A DNA stretch of 64,000 nt, taken from positions 8,370,001 to 8,434,000 of the forward strand of contig CAJFCV020000003.1 in assembly GCA_904066235.2 (NCBI GenBank), read 5' to 3'. The stretch comes from Bursaphelenchus xylophilus. Lineage: Eukaryota > Nematoda > Chromadorea > Rhabditida > Aphelenchoididae. The notes beneath the pieces were generated by a model. That model worked only from the letters and a program-made list of their open reading frames with translations, made no database searches and was not told the DNA's origin. Positions 1 to 13,084 of the stretch are shown piece by piece. Within the stretch, counting starts at the first letter, position 1, and every line of letters starts with the position of its first letter. The translations under genes and the position numbers were made by a program.

Positions 1-132
1 GTAAGCAAAGAAATGAATTTCGTGATATTAGGTTAGATGAATAAGGTAATATTTACGGAGTTCAGATGTTGTCAAACATGAATAAGAATAGAGAACTCAT
101 TTTCCATCGTATAAAATGTCGCTATCTTTCAG

Positions 133-3100
133 GATGCCCTCATGGAGGACAAGTCCTGCTTGATCCGGACAAAAAGCCTTTAATTTGTGGTCCGGAATCT
201 GCCAATAAATGCCCGCAGTCTCACACTTGTATTCAAATCGCCAACTCTACTTTGGACAGTCTCCATTCCCACTTCTGTTGCCCTACTCGATTTACGGTGT
301 GTGCCATGAAGATTGATGAGGGAAATGTTTGTGGAGATCCCTCAATTCGATTTGCATTTGATCCGGAACTACGACAATGCAAACCATTCATGTTCAAGGG
401 CTGCGGAGGGAATGAGAATAACTTCGAGGCAATGCAAAGCTGCTTGAGCTTTTGTGCGGCGGCTGGTGGGTTTTTGAACTTACTTAGATTTCAAGGATTA
501 TCAAAAAAAACTTTTGAAGGGTATATAATTTTGTATTATAAGCAATTAAAAAAAATTTTACGTGCAACCGTCAAGTAATGAATGTTTTTTACAGCCTGCT
601 CCGCCGGCGAAATCATCTACAAAGACAAGGCCGAGGATCCGCCATTGGACTGCAGCCGAGCTCCTTGCCCATCCGGCTTTGTCTGTGTCGCCGATCTGAC
701 AAATCCGGAGAAAAGTGTTTGTTGTGGGACACTGAATATGGGTGGGTAAAATGCTGATTTTGATGGTTAAATAAATTTTTTTGGCCACGAGGCTTATAGC
801 AAGTTTAAATAATTCAGACACATTATGTAAAAAGTAATGGTATTTGATTAATTTTTCAGGAGTGTGCCCTGAAGGCCAAGGAGTTTTCATTGACGAAAGA
901 AGCCAAACCCCGCAGACTTGTGCCAACGATCGCTCTGATTGTCCATTCGGATATTTATGTGTTTTCAACGAGCGGCGCAACAAGTTTTATTGTTGCGCCC
1001 CTAATATCTACGACCAGCGTGAGTCAATAAATTTGTGCTAACTTTCATACACTTTTCAGTAAAGTGCCCGCCCGGCCTGGACCCGGCCAAGTCCCCCACC
1101 ACGGATCAGATCATTGGCTGCTCAGTCGACGCACAGTGCATTCCCGGTTCCAAATGTCATAAATCGAACGGAGAACATCAGAGTGGGCTCTGTTGCTTGA
1201 CCGGTCCCCCTTGTCCGCCAACTTTTTTACTGGATGTGGAGCAAAGTCGGAAGCTCTGTAATCCCCTGAAATCAGCGACTTGTCCGGACGGAATCTCTGT
1301 CTGCCTTTACAGCGATATCCTCGAGAGATTCGTTTGTTGTAAGCGAACACACAGGCCTTTTAAGGAGCTGGGAAAATGTCCGGGAGAGATGATGAGGGAT
1401 TCGGAGAATCGCCAGTGCAGTCAGAGCGAGCTTTGCCCACCAAGTTTTAATTGTATTCGACGGAATTTTGATCGTGTTGGGATTTGTTGCCGACACAAAA
1501 ATTCAATCAATGTGGTGAGCTATCCAAGTGAGTTCCTGAAATTACTTTTACCGAGGAAGAGAGAAAATGTTAAAAAATTGAATGAGAATAACGTATTTCA
1601 CCGAAAACGACTGCTCATTGCACTGAAAGGATATGTTTTCAGTGAAATGTTCGAATGGGGGAAAGCCTTATCGAGATGCTGCAGGGTTGAATCAAATCTG
1701 CAACGATCAAATTAAATGCCCTGAGGGCTATAAGGTAAGATCGTTTTATCAGACTTTCCTTTTTCATCCCTCGGCCCAATACCGTATTATTTTTCAGTGT
1801 CAACTCTCTGAGTCTCCGGGAAGCAAGACTAGATTATGTTGTTTGGAGCCTAAAAAGATTATCAGTTGCCCGAGTAATCTGTTGCCGTTATCGGCAGACG
1901 GAGTAGAACAGAATTGCAATCAATCTCAATGCCCAGCCGGTTACAAGTGTAACGAGGGGATCTGTTGTCCCACGGAAGGTAAGCGAACGCGATCACAGAT
2001 GCTTGTAGTGATCCGGAAAGGGTGAACTTTACTTATGAAAATTTAATTTTTTTCGTAGCGAAAAATCCCCTGCCGTATTTTATAGCAGCAAAAATGAAAT
2101 TGCAACCTTTGACTGTCCGTTACATGTTTTTTGCTCACCCTATTTAATTCAGAGTTCGCCTGTTCCGTTCAATTTTACGCGGGAGTTCATTGTGGGAATG
2201 CTAAGCCTCAACAACGATGGTATTTTCACTCAGCGACTGGTAAGTCATATACCCTAAACGCTGTTATCGTAAATTTTTTCAGGGCGTTGCCAACCTTTTG
2301 TCTACAATGGATGTACCCCTAGTGCCAACAATTTTGCTGATGAGAAGACTTGTTCAAGGTTGTGTGTGGAGAGCGAGGCTTCTGAAGTTAAACGTAAGTT
2401 GTTCACAAGGAAATTTTACAATGCCTCTAGAGTATAAGATACTCACGACCTTCCCTATATCGATCTTATTGTACTATCTGGTTTTCACAGTTTCCCTTTT
2501 AGGTCACTGCTCCTACCCCCTTAAGGATCCCAAGAGTGGTCTGATCAAGGAATGTAGCGATGATAATCCAGAATGCGAAGGTAAGTCTTAATTGCTTTTA
2601 CCCATGGCGACCGGTCTAGGGTCTAGATTCTTCGGAACGGACCCTAGCCCATAAAATGTAGGCTTGGCAGGGTCATATATACAATTTTAGAAGGTCAAGT
2701 CTGCTCGCACAACGCCTTCAGTCTAATGTTATGTTGCGAGCCTCCGGATCAACCGGAAGATCCAAATAATAAAACGATCAAAGGAAATCAGCCCTTATGT
2801 GGACCTGGTTACATTCCGTAAGTCAATGATCTACCATGATGTCATGGAAACAACCTTTCACACCTTCCCACATCTCTTTTCTCTCCACTGACCCTTCATC
2901 TTCTCGTTTTTCAGATTGATCGATGCCATTTCCGAGGAGCCAGTCCATTGTCATCCCTTTTCACGGCCCTGCGATAAAGGCCAAACTTGTCAATACAGCG
3001 CCGCTTTTTCGGGCTACCTCTGTTGTTTGTTGCCGGACAGAAAAGCAGTGACAAAATTGAGCAGCAGAGCGAATAAGACCAGTAATAGGAAAGCTGTCAA

Positions 3101-3317
3101 GCCAATGAGTCGAATTTTGCCTCCGAAAACTTTTCCGCTAAAATTTAAACCGACTAGACGGGTGAAAAGTAGTACTGTAATGAGTATTATTACGAGTTCA
3201 AGAAGCAGTGGTAGCACTGTACTGAGTGTGCACGGGAATTTTGTTGAGCCAGAGGAAGAGGAAGGGATCTCCGCGATGATTATCGAAGAATATTTGGGGG
3301 ATGATGAGCAAGAATGA
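133..3317 (+). CDS. Secreted Kunitz / cysteine-rich-repeat protein (3' part)
   Basis: The 3' part of a large extracellular cysteine-rich protein; the 5' end lies outside the window, which opens with an intron donor (GTAAGC). Phase-consistent exons: 133-465, 595-741, 860-1018, 1060-1527, 1643-1734, 1798-1978, 2153-2239, 2283-2393, 2503-2580, 2691-2817, 2915-3317 (about 728 codons). Two Kunitz (BPTI) domains are seen, in the first exon (six Cys, ending CLSFC) and across 2153-2393 (FVYNGC core). Between and after them are many repeats with CP.G..C...CCxxC spacing, like the lustrin-type cysteine-rich repeats that nematode Kunitz proteins carry. The last exon ends in a Ser/Thr/Arg-rich and then acidic tail with no membrane segment. 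In both Kunitz domains Gly follows the second Cys (the P1 position), so protease inhibition is doubtful. Related nematode proteins are cuticle or matrix components; that role is inferred here. Family assignment is firm, the ortholog is not identified. Confidence 0.85.
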
Positions 3318-3370
3318 GGTTGCTTTGGCCAGGGTAATTGATGGAAAAATTGTTGATCTCTTGTTGATAA

Positions 3371-3376
3371 AATAAA
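3371..3376 (+). terminator. Poly(A) signal of the Kunitz gene
   Basis: AATAAA lies 54 bases after the TGA stop of the Kunitz gene, a normal nematode 3'-UTR distance. Confidence 0.6.
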
Positions 3377-5269
3377 TGAGTGTTGAATTGAAACTGCCAT
3401 TATAACATTTTTGCCGCAGTTTAAGAAAGCAAGTTCTAGTAATATGTAATACGCATTTTTTTCAAAAAACCTCTTCACTCGGTGTTTCCAACTCCAATTT
3501 TGTTTATCGACATGTCAATTTGTCTTCGAAAACTCCGCTTTTCTTAGGCCACGAGCTCTTTGTTTAAGTGATTTTTTAGGCCCGGAGTGTATTGAAGTTC
3601 ATTTGAGACGGAGAGTTTTATAGGACTTTTCTATTGTCATCACATTCTTTTGGGCCTTAATAAAATTAAACAATTAGGGAAAGGACGAAGAGGGATCTTG
3701 GTTTGTGATGCCGAACAAACATGTACTTTTAGTTGGGGTTTTGATAGGGAATTATGAGATCTATCAGTAAAATTTGGGGATCCGATCTAATTCTTGATAA
3801 ATCACTCGGCCTCTTCTTGTTTTTGAAAATTCTTCAAGTGCGACGATCAGATTTTGATAAAGATTGGCTTCATGAACGTAGTGTCTGAGCTCCAAAGATC
3901 GTTGAATACGATCTTTGCTGCGTTTACAAAGCTGCGAAAATTTTCAGCAATTCATTCCTGACCTATATGGATTGTTTGTTCGAGGGCTCAAAAGAATCTT
4001 TTTCAGTCATTGATCACTTCCCGTCATCATTTGTCCAAAAGCCCTCTTAATTTTCCAACTATCAAATTAATTACCATACCAATCCCGGTCCTCAGGGATT
4101 TCCTAACCCTCTCCGAACCTCGCTTTCCCCACCTGGCCAAAACTTCGTAGAAAATGGACCAGAGTTTCTAATTTATTTGGGGGCATTTCCCTCTTGAAAG
4201 ACGGGAGAAAACATGTGACTTTGATCGGCCGAAAGCACTCCTCATGATTATCGAAAAAAGCAAGGAAAGGTCGTAAATCTCTTGGCCATACTTTCAATTT
4301 ATTTCCAAAGTTTATTTGAGACAAAGGTCTGGGAAATGGCGAGGTTCTACTTGTTTTATGGCCGGTGTAAAAGTTTTTTGAACATGTTCTTGAGAATGCC
4401 GGAGGACAGCGTGGAACATGTGGTTCGGAAATGATTTTTCAGTTTTTGAAGAGTTATAAAATACGACGGAAATAGACGCTAAATATTTTCTTTAAAGCTT
4501 TTGGGTACTAGGGAAGTAAGCTAAGATTCCGATGAACTTTGGCGCAAATTAAGGCCATTTTATCATCAAGAGAATTACCTAATTGTCAGGAGAACGATTA
4601 GAGAAAAGAATTCTAGACGTTTTTGCAAACTTGCCTGGAAAAGTTGGTTTTCTCTAAGAGCTACGCGAGAAACAGAATGAAAATTTTCTGCCATGTTGCC
4701 TGTAAAAAATATCAAGTGTTTTAACATTCTTTGAGATCCTTGCAAACTCAACTTGCTTAATTTTCTCCCCACTTTCCTTTCATCGGCCACATGAGAATTT
4801 TACCATGGCATAACAAAAGTGTTTTTTACGCGTTTCATTCAGAAGCCCTCTGCCAGAAACCAATGTGCTTCAGAAGCCGAAAAAAGTATTTTTCTTTTAT
4901 TGAGTCAATTCATATGCGGCCCCGACTATTTGACAGCCGTTTGGCCAAACGGTTTGGAAGCGGGAGATATTATGTCTTCGCCTGCGGGTTTGGCAACAAT
5001 CTATGCGGCGGTTTGGAGAGAAGAACATGACTTTTATGGCCTCTGGGGTTTATGTTTTTGCAAATCTTGAGTGATTTCATGGAGGGAAAAGTGATAAATT
5101 TACACTTTTTTGGCGCTTCAGATATTTGTTTACCACGGTAATTGTTTATAGAGCCAGCCAAAAACAGGAAGATAAAAAAGTTCAATGAGATCAAATTTTG
5201 ACTGGACCTCGAGAGCACTTTACAATTCACAGTTAGTCATCGTTTTAACCAAAAAGCTTACTTAGAATG

Positions 5270-5420
5270 AATGGACCGGGCCGGGCTTATTGTTAGTTAT
5301 GGATCCGGGCCGGGCTTTCCAAAATTTTCTGGCCAGAGGTACGAATTATAGCCATGCTTAGCCGGGCCTACATTTTCATCGGGCTCCGGGTCAAGAGGTG
5401 CAAAAAGTCCGGTCCCTGCA
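5270..5420. repeat. CCGGGCC-rich patch, possible MITE remnant
   Basis: Several GGGCCGGGC / GGGCTCCGGG words cluster in about 150 bases inside very AT-rich DNA. The words are the same as those that fill the hAT-type MITE in the GOGAT intron (39520-40010), so this may be an old fragment of that family. No terminal repeats or target duplications are visible. Confidence 0.35.
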
Positions 5421-8400
5421 TGTCTGCGAAAAACACTTTTTTCACTTAATTTTTCTTCACTGTTGAAATCTCTTAACATAATAAAAACAGAGTTTTTTTG
5501 ACGTTTTTCAGTGACGTTTGACCTCTGAAGCATCACATGACGCATGCAGAATAACTTTTACTTGAAAAAAAGTTTAAAAAAAAAAGATTTATTGTTAGTA
5601 TTGACATTTCCATGACATTCAAACTCTTCTTTGATTTATTTCTTATAATTCACTGAGTTTTTTTTGAGGAAAAACAAATAGTTTAGTAAAAAATCGGGAA
5701 AATTTTGTAAACTATGAAAAAGGTTTACTTTTTTAAATCTTTGGGATTTTTGGCCTTTAAAAAAAAATCATTTCTAATTTGTGCAGGGTTCAATCTACTT
5801 TTTTACAAGGCTATTTGTCATCTTTCTTTTGTAATTTCCCTTAAAAATGGTTAGTTTTCAAATTCAAAATAAGGAGCCGTTTCCAGACGTTGTTTGAGTG
5901 GCTCTCGTCTCCAAAAAAAACTTATGGGAACCCTGAGAGCCATCACGTCGAACGTCGAAGGCAATATTTGCGACCTCGACGAACGGGAAGTCCTTATTAT
6001 ATGTCATTTTATTCCATTTCCTTTGCTTTTATAGAATTTTCGAACATTTCCAAACTTTTTCTTCGAATCTTTATGGTTTCTGCACGTTTTGTGGAGGGCG
6101 AGTGTGGAATTTGGAAATGTTTTGAGGTGTAGAACTCTGCTTGTGGTCTTTGGATTACTGTAGGATTTTTTAGAGTGGACCTTGGTTTAGACCACAAAAA
6201 ACAAACATTTTTAGTGATAATGGGGGAAATAGATATTGATTTTTGGTTGAAATCAAACATTTTGGCTTAAAGTTTGGTCTAAATTGCTTTTTTTACTAAA
6301 TTTCACCAATTTTATAAAAAAAATGTCATCAAATCACCCTTCAATAAGTTTTTGAACGCTATCCAAGCCCGGTCCAAATGCCGCTCGTCTGCCCCACAAC
6401 AGGGATTAATCATGCAGAGGCGCAGAATTCTAAATCTGTGCCACAAAAAATAAGCGCCGCATTTTCTTTCGGCCGCGCATTCCCCCTCAAAAACTTTGCT
6501 TTCGGCCCCCCAAAGTCACGGATGGGGGTGTTTTTCAGAAGGGTGTTAGAGAACAAGCGGCCGAAACCGCCTCAGCTCCAAACTTAAACTTCTCTTCCCA
6601 TAGAACATCCAAATTACATTTAGGGAGCTGAAAAGAGGAGGATAATATAATGTTTTATTGTTTTTTTGAGTGTTTGTTAAAGTTGTAACCTTGACAATGA
6701 AAGAAGAGCCTGCTCTGTGGCCTTTGAGCTTTCTTCGACGTTCGTAAAAAATTTTCTATCAGTTGAAATATTCTTTCTTGATTTTTTTTTGGAATGTCGT
6801 ATTTTAGAAGATAACTTGATCTTTTTACAATGTAATATAAAATTTTGAGACATTTTTTTCTACCATAAACCGTTAAAAAATTTTTTTCCTAAAAATGATT
6901 TTTTAAATTTTAGAAAATGCTCATTCTAAAATCCTAAAGTTTTCACGGAAAAGGACTACTTTCTTTACTTTTCGATTATTCTGCACCCATTTCCCCCAAT
7001 TAATCAAAAATTTCCACTAAAATTAACATCCTTCTCGCCTCGAAATACTTTGATAATAAATTACTTTACAACAAGAGTGTTCTGAAGAATGTGAGTGTAC
7101 ACTGCATTTTTCATTAACATAACACTACCTCTTTGGTAGAATAATGTAATCTTTAAATTAGAGGTGCCGGAGAATTGTATTATTGCCACAAAAATTTTTT
7201 CTTCCGAAGGAAGTCCGCGGGAAAATAAAAAACAAATAATATATAAAGGATATTTACTCTCTTTAATTTGCGTGTTTTATGACTAATAGTTCTTCACTGG
7301 AATCCCCCTCAAATACAACTGTTATTCTCTCCCGCACGTGCGCCACCGTGGCATTAAACATCCCTGTTGAAACTTCTCTCCACGAGTACTAAGTATTATT
7401 GTAATCAAATTGTCACCCCCTCACCGTGAAACGAAATTGGCACTTAATATTCAATGAGATGCGACATCCGCGAAAGTGTTTTCGATGGCTGGGAAAATAA
7501 TTGGATGGCCAGAGGAAAATTTATTATTTTGCGCCCTCGGGCTAAGAAATCTTTCTACTGCGGAATAACTTTTTATTGCCCCCCACATTCGTCTAGCCAC
7601 AAAAGATTTTCGAGATTAAATTTAGAGGGTTCCGTATAAAATGGTGGGTAGTTTGTAGCATAGGTAGTAAAAGACAAAAAAATTTACTAGAGACTTTTTT
7701 TGACATCTATAATAAAGTCTCCTCAGTCCTCGAGCAATTTTCTTACAATTAGATACTTAAAAACCCCTTTTTAAAGGGGTGTTTCTTGGTCATCTAATTT
7801 TATAAATTGACTAACGCCGAGTTTGGCGTATTTTTCTATCCCGATATTTTCTACCGTGTCAGTTTTTTATTATAAACCTCCAAAACAATTTAAAATTTTC
7901 AAAACTCCGGACACCTTTGATCGCATAAAATGTCCGAGCTTCTGAATTGATCAATCGGAGAAATCAACAAGAAATCTTTGATTTCCTCAAGCTTTCAGAC
8001 GTTTACCACCTGGCCAAGATTACTGAAAGTTCATTGCGGACCATAAATTTATTATTGCCAAACTTTATGGACCTAATATTACCACAAGTATAAAGTTAGT
8101 TGAACTTTGACATCCGAACATAAAATTTGGTTGAGAGGTTGGGAAGGAGGCCTACATACGATCAATCTGTTCAAATTTTTATAAAGTCTGTCAGCGGTTT
8201 TGGATGCCACAATGTTTTAGATTGAGTTCTGACTTACTCCACTAGTAAATTACCCGTCTATCCTTCCTTGTTTTGTTGCTATATCTCATTGTCAGTTTTT
8301 TAAACTCAAATTTAAAATCACTAATATATTCGGGACGCTGACCTAATTCCATTCAAGTCCCATTGTACCAAAAAAGTTTTTTAAAAGACATCTGCGTTAT

Positions 8401-9756
8401 GTCAGATGGTTATTGTTTATTCCTACAAGAAAAGTTATAAACAGCCACAGGGGTTTTATGAATTTTAAAAGGGGTTTTCAGAAAATGTTTCATTCCTCTG
8501 AATATTGCATTTTTTGGAGTCATACAATACGACTCATCCCATAATTCATTCCTTAAGATTTTCTTTAATCAGCTGCAAAATTTTAGCCACGTTTCCTGCA
8601 CATCATCGCCCTCGCGATTATCTATTCTTATCCCTAATTATCTCAAAATATTTTTTTTCTACTTAAGTTGTAAGCCTCCGGATTTTGAATTAGATACGTG
8701 GAAGGGTTTATATTTATATCTTTCATTCAAAAAATAAAGCCAATTCCGAGAAAATTTGGAAATTTTAAAATGCGATTTTCTAGAGTAAAAGCATTATTTC
8801 AATGAGGACTTTGCCTCCGTGGATTTGTTTTCTTATGGGGCTAAAGATGTTTTGATCTATAATTTTTTACCTGCTTTTCAGAATCGAAACTTACTTATCA
8901 AAACATGGTCTCAAATTATCCCAAAATTGCTAAACTTAATGGCCAAAGCATTCAAACGTCTCTAAAAACGCCTTCTCCACGCTCGAGTGACTTTACTTGG
9001 GATCGGGCGTTCCGAGCGGTTAATAAATTCGTAATCCAATAAGCGAAAGCAGAACTGTTTCTTGGCCCATGACGGGAAGGAAGAGAAACTTTTCTCCCCC
9101 ACTATTCGAATATTCTTCGCACTCTTTGGCATTTTTTACCCCACGCACGCAAATTTATGTCCATTGTCAGCAACGCTGCCTGGCATGCGTGTTGCCAATA
9201 GGGGAAGGAAAATTAGTGGAATGAGGATTGAGGACCGTTATAGGGAAAGCCTTTAAGGGTAATAGTTTACCTGGCAAGGGGGGAGTCTTAAAATCTGGCT
9301 AAAAATTAGCAGTTCTTGAGTTTCGGGCAAAAAATTAATATTCTGTTCGAGAATTTCTGCGTTTAAAAAATCATGTTTTAAATGTTCACCCTGATTTTTT
9401 GTAATTCCCTCATCATCTTCTCTAACATCACTTTTACCCTTCTTTTCTCCATTTTTTTCTTTTCTGTCCTTTTATATCAAACCTATTTCGGAAATAGTTT
9501 AACCTTTTCATTTGCATGCCATTCCCCTCATTTCCAGGTGAATTCACTCAACTTTTTTTGCATGTTCAATGTAATTCCCCTTTCAAAGTCCATGTTTTCT
9601 TCAGGTTCTCGTGGTTTCTTACAATGTCATCTGTGCAATGACGAATGACGAAGTGTTACTTCACTGTGTTTTTAGCGTATTTACAGGGGAAGTACTTCAA
9701 GTGTGACGCTCATATTTTGCCGAAACTTGGCACAAATTTAGAATAATTTTTTCTAA

Positions 9757-10349
9757 CAAGGAAAGTACTTTTATGGGGGCTCCTACTTTTTGACGGGACA
9801 TACCTCAAAAAATCAGACAAAATGTGCTGATCAAGGGTACATAAATCTTAGCTGCCCATTTTGGGCTTTTATGGGTGAAAATGCCCAAAAACTGGCTCAA
9901 TTTCCCTACAAAAGGCGCAGGCATTCGAAACGATAAAAAGCGCAGTCGGTCTCTTCCTTCGGAAGAGAGCGGTGTGGCCGAGTGGTTAGTGCCGTAGTCT
10001 GGGAATCAAGAGGGGGAACGCCGCGCGGGTTTGATTTCCCTTTTGGGCTGAATCAACTTTTTTTGAAGTTGAAGGTCGGAAAAATAATTTTTTGGGCCAA
10101 GACTGATTTATTACGTCTTAGAAACTCAATAAACATCATTTTAAGCCAAAATAAAAATTGTAAACCTGTGAAAAATTAGGCGAAAAGGGGTTCATATAGG
10201 ACTTTAAGTCAACTTCCGATTAAGTTTTCACCCCTAAAAACCTAAAATGGGCAGCTAAGATTTATATATCCTTGATCAGCACATTTTTTCTGATTTTTTG
10301 AGATATGTCCCGTCAAAAAGTAGGAGCCCCCATAAAAGTACTTCCCTTG
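9757..10349. mobile_element. Inner MITE with long inverted repeats and tRNA-like cargo
   Basis: A 593-bp element with inverted repeats of about 125 bases at each end, around nine bases in ten matching, starting CAAGGAAAGTACTTTTATGG. It is flanked by TAA on both sides (9754-9756, 10350-10352). The empty site in the copy at 13085-13535 reads ...TTTTTTCTAA then AATATATGCG, so insertion with TAA duplication is directly visible. No transposase frame is present. The outermost bases (CAAGG.AAGTAC) match those of the host element, so both belong to one superfamily. The centre carries a tRNA-Ser-like sequence with A and B boxes. Confidence 0.85.
9970..10064 (+). pseudogene. tRNA-Ser/Leu-like Pol III cassette inside the inner MITE
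   Basis: TGGCCGAGTGG at 9975-9985 matches the Pol III A box, and GGTTTGATTTC at 10028-10038 matches the B box with few changes. Their spacing fits a tRNA with a long variable arm (Ser or Leu type). A short D stem (GGC/GCC) can be drawn, and a run of seven T follows at 10058-10064 as a possible terminator. The acceptor stem does not pair and the anticodon stem is weak, so I do not call a functional tRNA. A perfect 7-bp hairpin (CTCTTCC/GGAAGAG) lies just upstream. It could equally be the tRNA-derived head of a SINE captured by the MITE. Confidence 0.5.
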
Positions 10350-10649
10350 TAAGATATATGCGAGAATTCCCGCTTTGCAGGCGCTTTGCAGAAACAACCG
10401 AGATTTTTAGATCAAAAGTCGACGAAAATTTAGGGGACTTTTTGCCGAATTTCGGCACGAAAAGTTTCATGCCTATTTCTACCGTAAAGGATAATGTTTC
10501 TACAAAAAATCAAATTTTTCCGCTCGAAACTTAGCGGCGGCGCCCGCAAAGCGCGAGCTAAGACTTTCAGGAATTGATTTTAGACCATACCCGACGTGTG
10601 TGCAAAATTTAAAGAAAATCTGAGCTTCGCACTTGGAGTACTTCCCCTG

Positions 10650-13084
10650 TGAGTTTCATCGTCGAATTTTCAAAATTCCCCTCAAAAAATTTCCTAAACT
10701 CTCAACTTTTCTCGTCCACTAATCAAATTTTTTTCGAACTTTCCAAATTTTGATGAAGTACTTTCTGTCTCAATTTACTCTTTTTTTTTGCTTTTATTAC
10801 TTTTTTCATTTTTTGGGTAATCATTTTACTACTTTTTCTCAACTTTCAATTATTCCGCATTATGCATCCGTCAATTCAAAAAACAAAAGGCGAAAAAAGC
10901 AGAAAGCCGGCTCGAAATTTGATCTTTACCCACCTGACATTGGCGAAAGTCTTTTGGACTGGGGCGGATATAAGTGGGCAGGTCATATTTTGAGTGGCGA
11001 AGGAAGTTTAATTTATGGATAATCGATTTTTAAACTTCAATTCGTACTTTTTCGAAAAATGAGCTGAAACTTTTGAGTTGAAAAGCGGAGTTTTAGTAGG
11101 GATATTGTAATTGTTGTAGAAAAAGAAAGAATTTTTATTTGTCAGGAAATTTAAAAAATTTATTTTACTTTTAAAAATTTTTTGACAAAAAATATTATTT
11201 TTTTTTCAATTTTTCATTTCTACAAAATTTTTAATTTGTTGCAATCGTTCGTATTTTACCAAATTTATATTTTCAAAAACCCCACAAAATTACCATTGTT
11301 TATTTTTTGGCCCTGTTATATTTACTGTAAACTCCCCAAAAATTTTATTTTTTCTTTGCCGTCAGCGTGCAGCCCAATATATAATTAGTCTGAATAGAAG
11401 AAAAAGTGCAATGTATTATGACGCGCAGAATTTTTCGGACATCCTTTCAGTGTTATTTTGGGCTATACTGCCTTAGTTTTTATAACCGGAAAGAACACTT
11501 TGGAAAATGGGAAAATTTTGATTTTATAAACGATATTTGTGTCGTACATTCGATAAATAATATCTTTCTGCAAAAAAAATATTTTGTGTCTATGATGATT
11601 TTTTGAGCACACAGTTATATTGCTTTATTCAACAAACATCATTGAAAAACGTATTTTAAAAAATTTTTATTATACTTAAACTGTAAGATTAACTGTATAT
11701 ATTTTATTCAATTTTCCAGCACTATCAATCATTTCGACAAAAATTTTTCCACCTTTACATCCATTTTTGCCCACATCCCCCCACCTTCAGACACCTACTG
11801 CAATATAACGAACCCTTCTCGCTCCACTCCACATTTCCCAGCTACTCATAATCCAGCTTCTGATCCCAGCTGATCATTTGTTTTCCCCATGCAAACACTT
11901 TTCGCGCGCCTCCGTTGCCTTTTGTCCTACGGGCTTTTGGCTTTATTCTCTCCATTCATTTGTCCGGAAATCATTAAAAAACCTGTCTCTTTTTGGAGGA
12001 CGGCCTGAATGGGGGATCTCCGAGTCCAAATCAATTTCCCCACACGCGATTATGGCTCATTTCAATCATGGATTTGAGTCATGAATTGGAAATTATATTA
12101 TACTTGGACATGGGTAATATAATTCAAGGTCGGAAATGACGTGAGTGTGAGACGGAAAACACGTTCGGTTTATGACAGAAAAAACGTCGGGGCCTTCGAG
12201 ATCGGGAAGAGGTGAAAAAAGAGTGGGAAATAACTTTTGGAAATACGGTTGGCACTTCTGCTGTTCCGTATGTAACCTATTTCTAATCTAAATCATATAG
12301 TCATCACATATACATATTGCATTTCCTACCCATGTTCAACCAATTCTTACATTTTTTCCCCTATTTTTATTACTTTGGTCACCTCTTGATCATGATATTC
12401 AAATAACATAACATGATTCAAAGACGCATTACATTTCCGTGAACTTAATGTTTTTTCGAAAAGCGATTCTGGCTGTTTTTCTGGGCTCTAAAAGCGCATT
12501 AAAGCGGTGTTTTTCTCGAATTTGTATGTTTGTACAATCTCAAACGCAATGGCGGAAACAGACTTTATTAATTCGCAGACTTGTAGTTTTTGCTCATGTC
12601 CACGACTAATTTTATATGATATTACTTTGTTTTTCCACATCTTGGTATATCTAGGAAGTAAGTTTTCCGTGATTTTATCGGTTTTCTGAATATTTTGAGG
12701 CTACTGAAACATAATGCCAAAATTTGTGAAAATTCGCGGGAAGGTCAGAATTTGAATTGACTATGGATCAAAATCAAGTCCGAATGGGTCGACGGCCTAG
12801 TGCATGCTGCAAATTTGAAAACATCAACAAAATGTTTTTGAAAGCCCGTTATTTCAATGCAGCCTCTGGTGGAATAGATATAATTTTGGTCCAATTTTAA
12901 TCTAAACATGAATGCATTGAAACCCATTTTAAATTGCGTAATCAGCTCGTAACTTGTCATTTAGTTAGTATGTTACGACCGCCGTTGTGGGTGTTTTAAA
13001 GGAATTATAAACCAAACTTCTATCGGCCACCTTGTATAACATAATTTTGTCTAAATTTTTCCAACCTCCGAGAAATATTTCTAA
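10650..13084. other. AT-rich spacer between two MITEs
   Basis: No gene is recognised. Open frames here are short and very rich in Phe, Leu, Ile and Lys, as expected of AT-rich noncoding DNA. The 16-base word starting CATGGGTAATAT at 12109-12124 recurs exactly at 25419-25434. Confidence 0.5.

Larger units (their letters stand above)
3318..9680. other. Gene-poor AT-rich spacer
   Basis: No exon chain with splice signals and recognisable protein is visible on either strand. The stretch is mostly AT-rich with a few islands of mixed composition (about 4.8-5.1, 5.9-6.1, 6.4-6.6 and 7.4-7.6 kb) whose short open frames resemble no family I know. The islands contain recurring GC words such as GGCCGAAA and GCCCTCGGG and might be regulatory. 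Up to 3.6 kb it must include the 3' UTR of the Kunitz gene. Confidence 0.5.
9684..10649. mobile_element. Harbinger-like MITE, interrupted by a second MITE
   Basis: About 30-base terminal inverted repeats, nearly identical (3 mismatches), starting CAGGGGAAGTACT and ending AGTACTTCCCCTG. Flanks are TTA on the left and TGA on the right, compatible with a 3-bp duplication with one change. The element is non-autonomous: no transposase frame is present. It is split after 9756 by the inner element 9757-10349. A copy without the insertion lies at 13085-13535 in opposite orientation and shares the internal sequence on both sides of the split. Short TIRs with a 3-bp TAA/TTA target fit the PIF/Harbinger superfamily; this is inferred from the ends only. 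Confidence 0.8.

Noticed and set aside
5890..6000. Small structured RNA suggested by the pair GTGGCTCTC / GAGAGCCA
   Set aside because: One 8-9 bp stem with no known RNA motif; no SL RNA or snRNA sequence could be recognised.
9970..10064. Functional tRNA-Ser gene
   Set aside because: A and B boxes are good but acceptor and anticodon stems do not pair; reported as a tRNA-like cassette instead.
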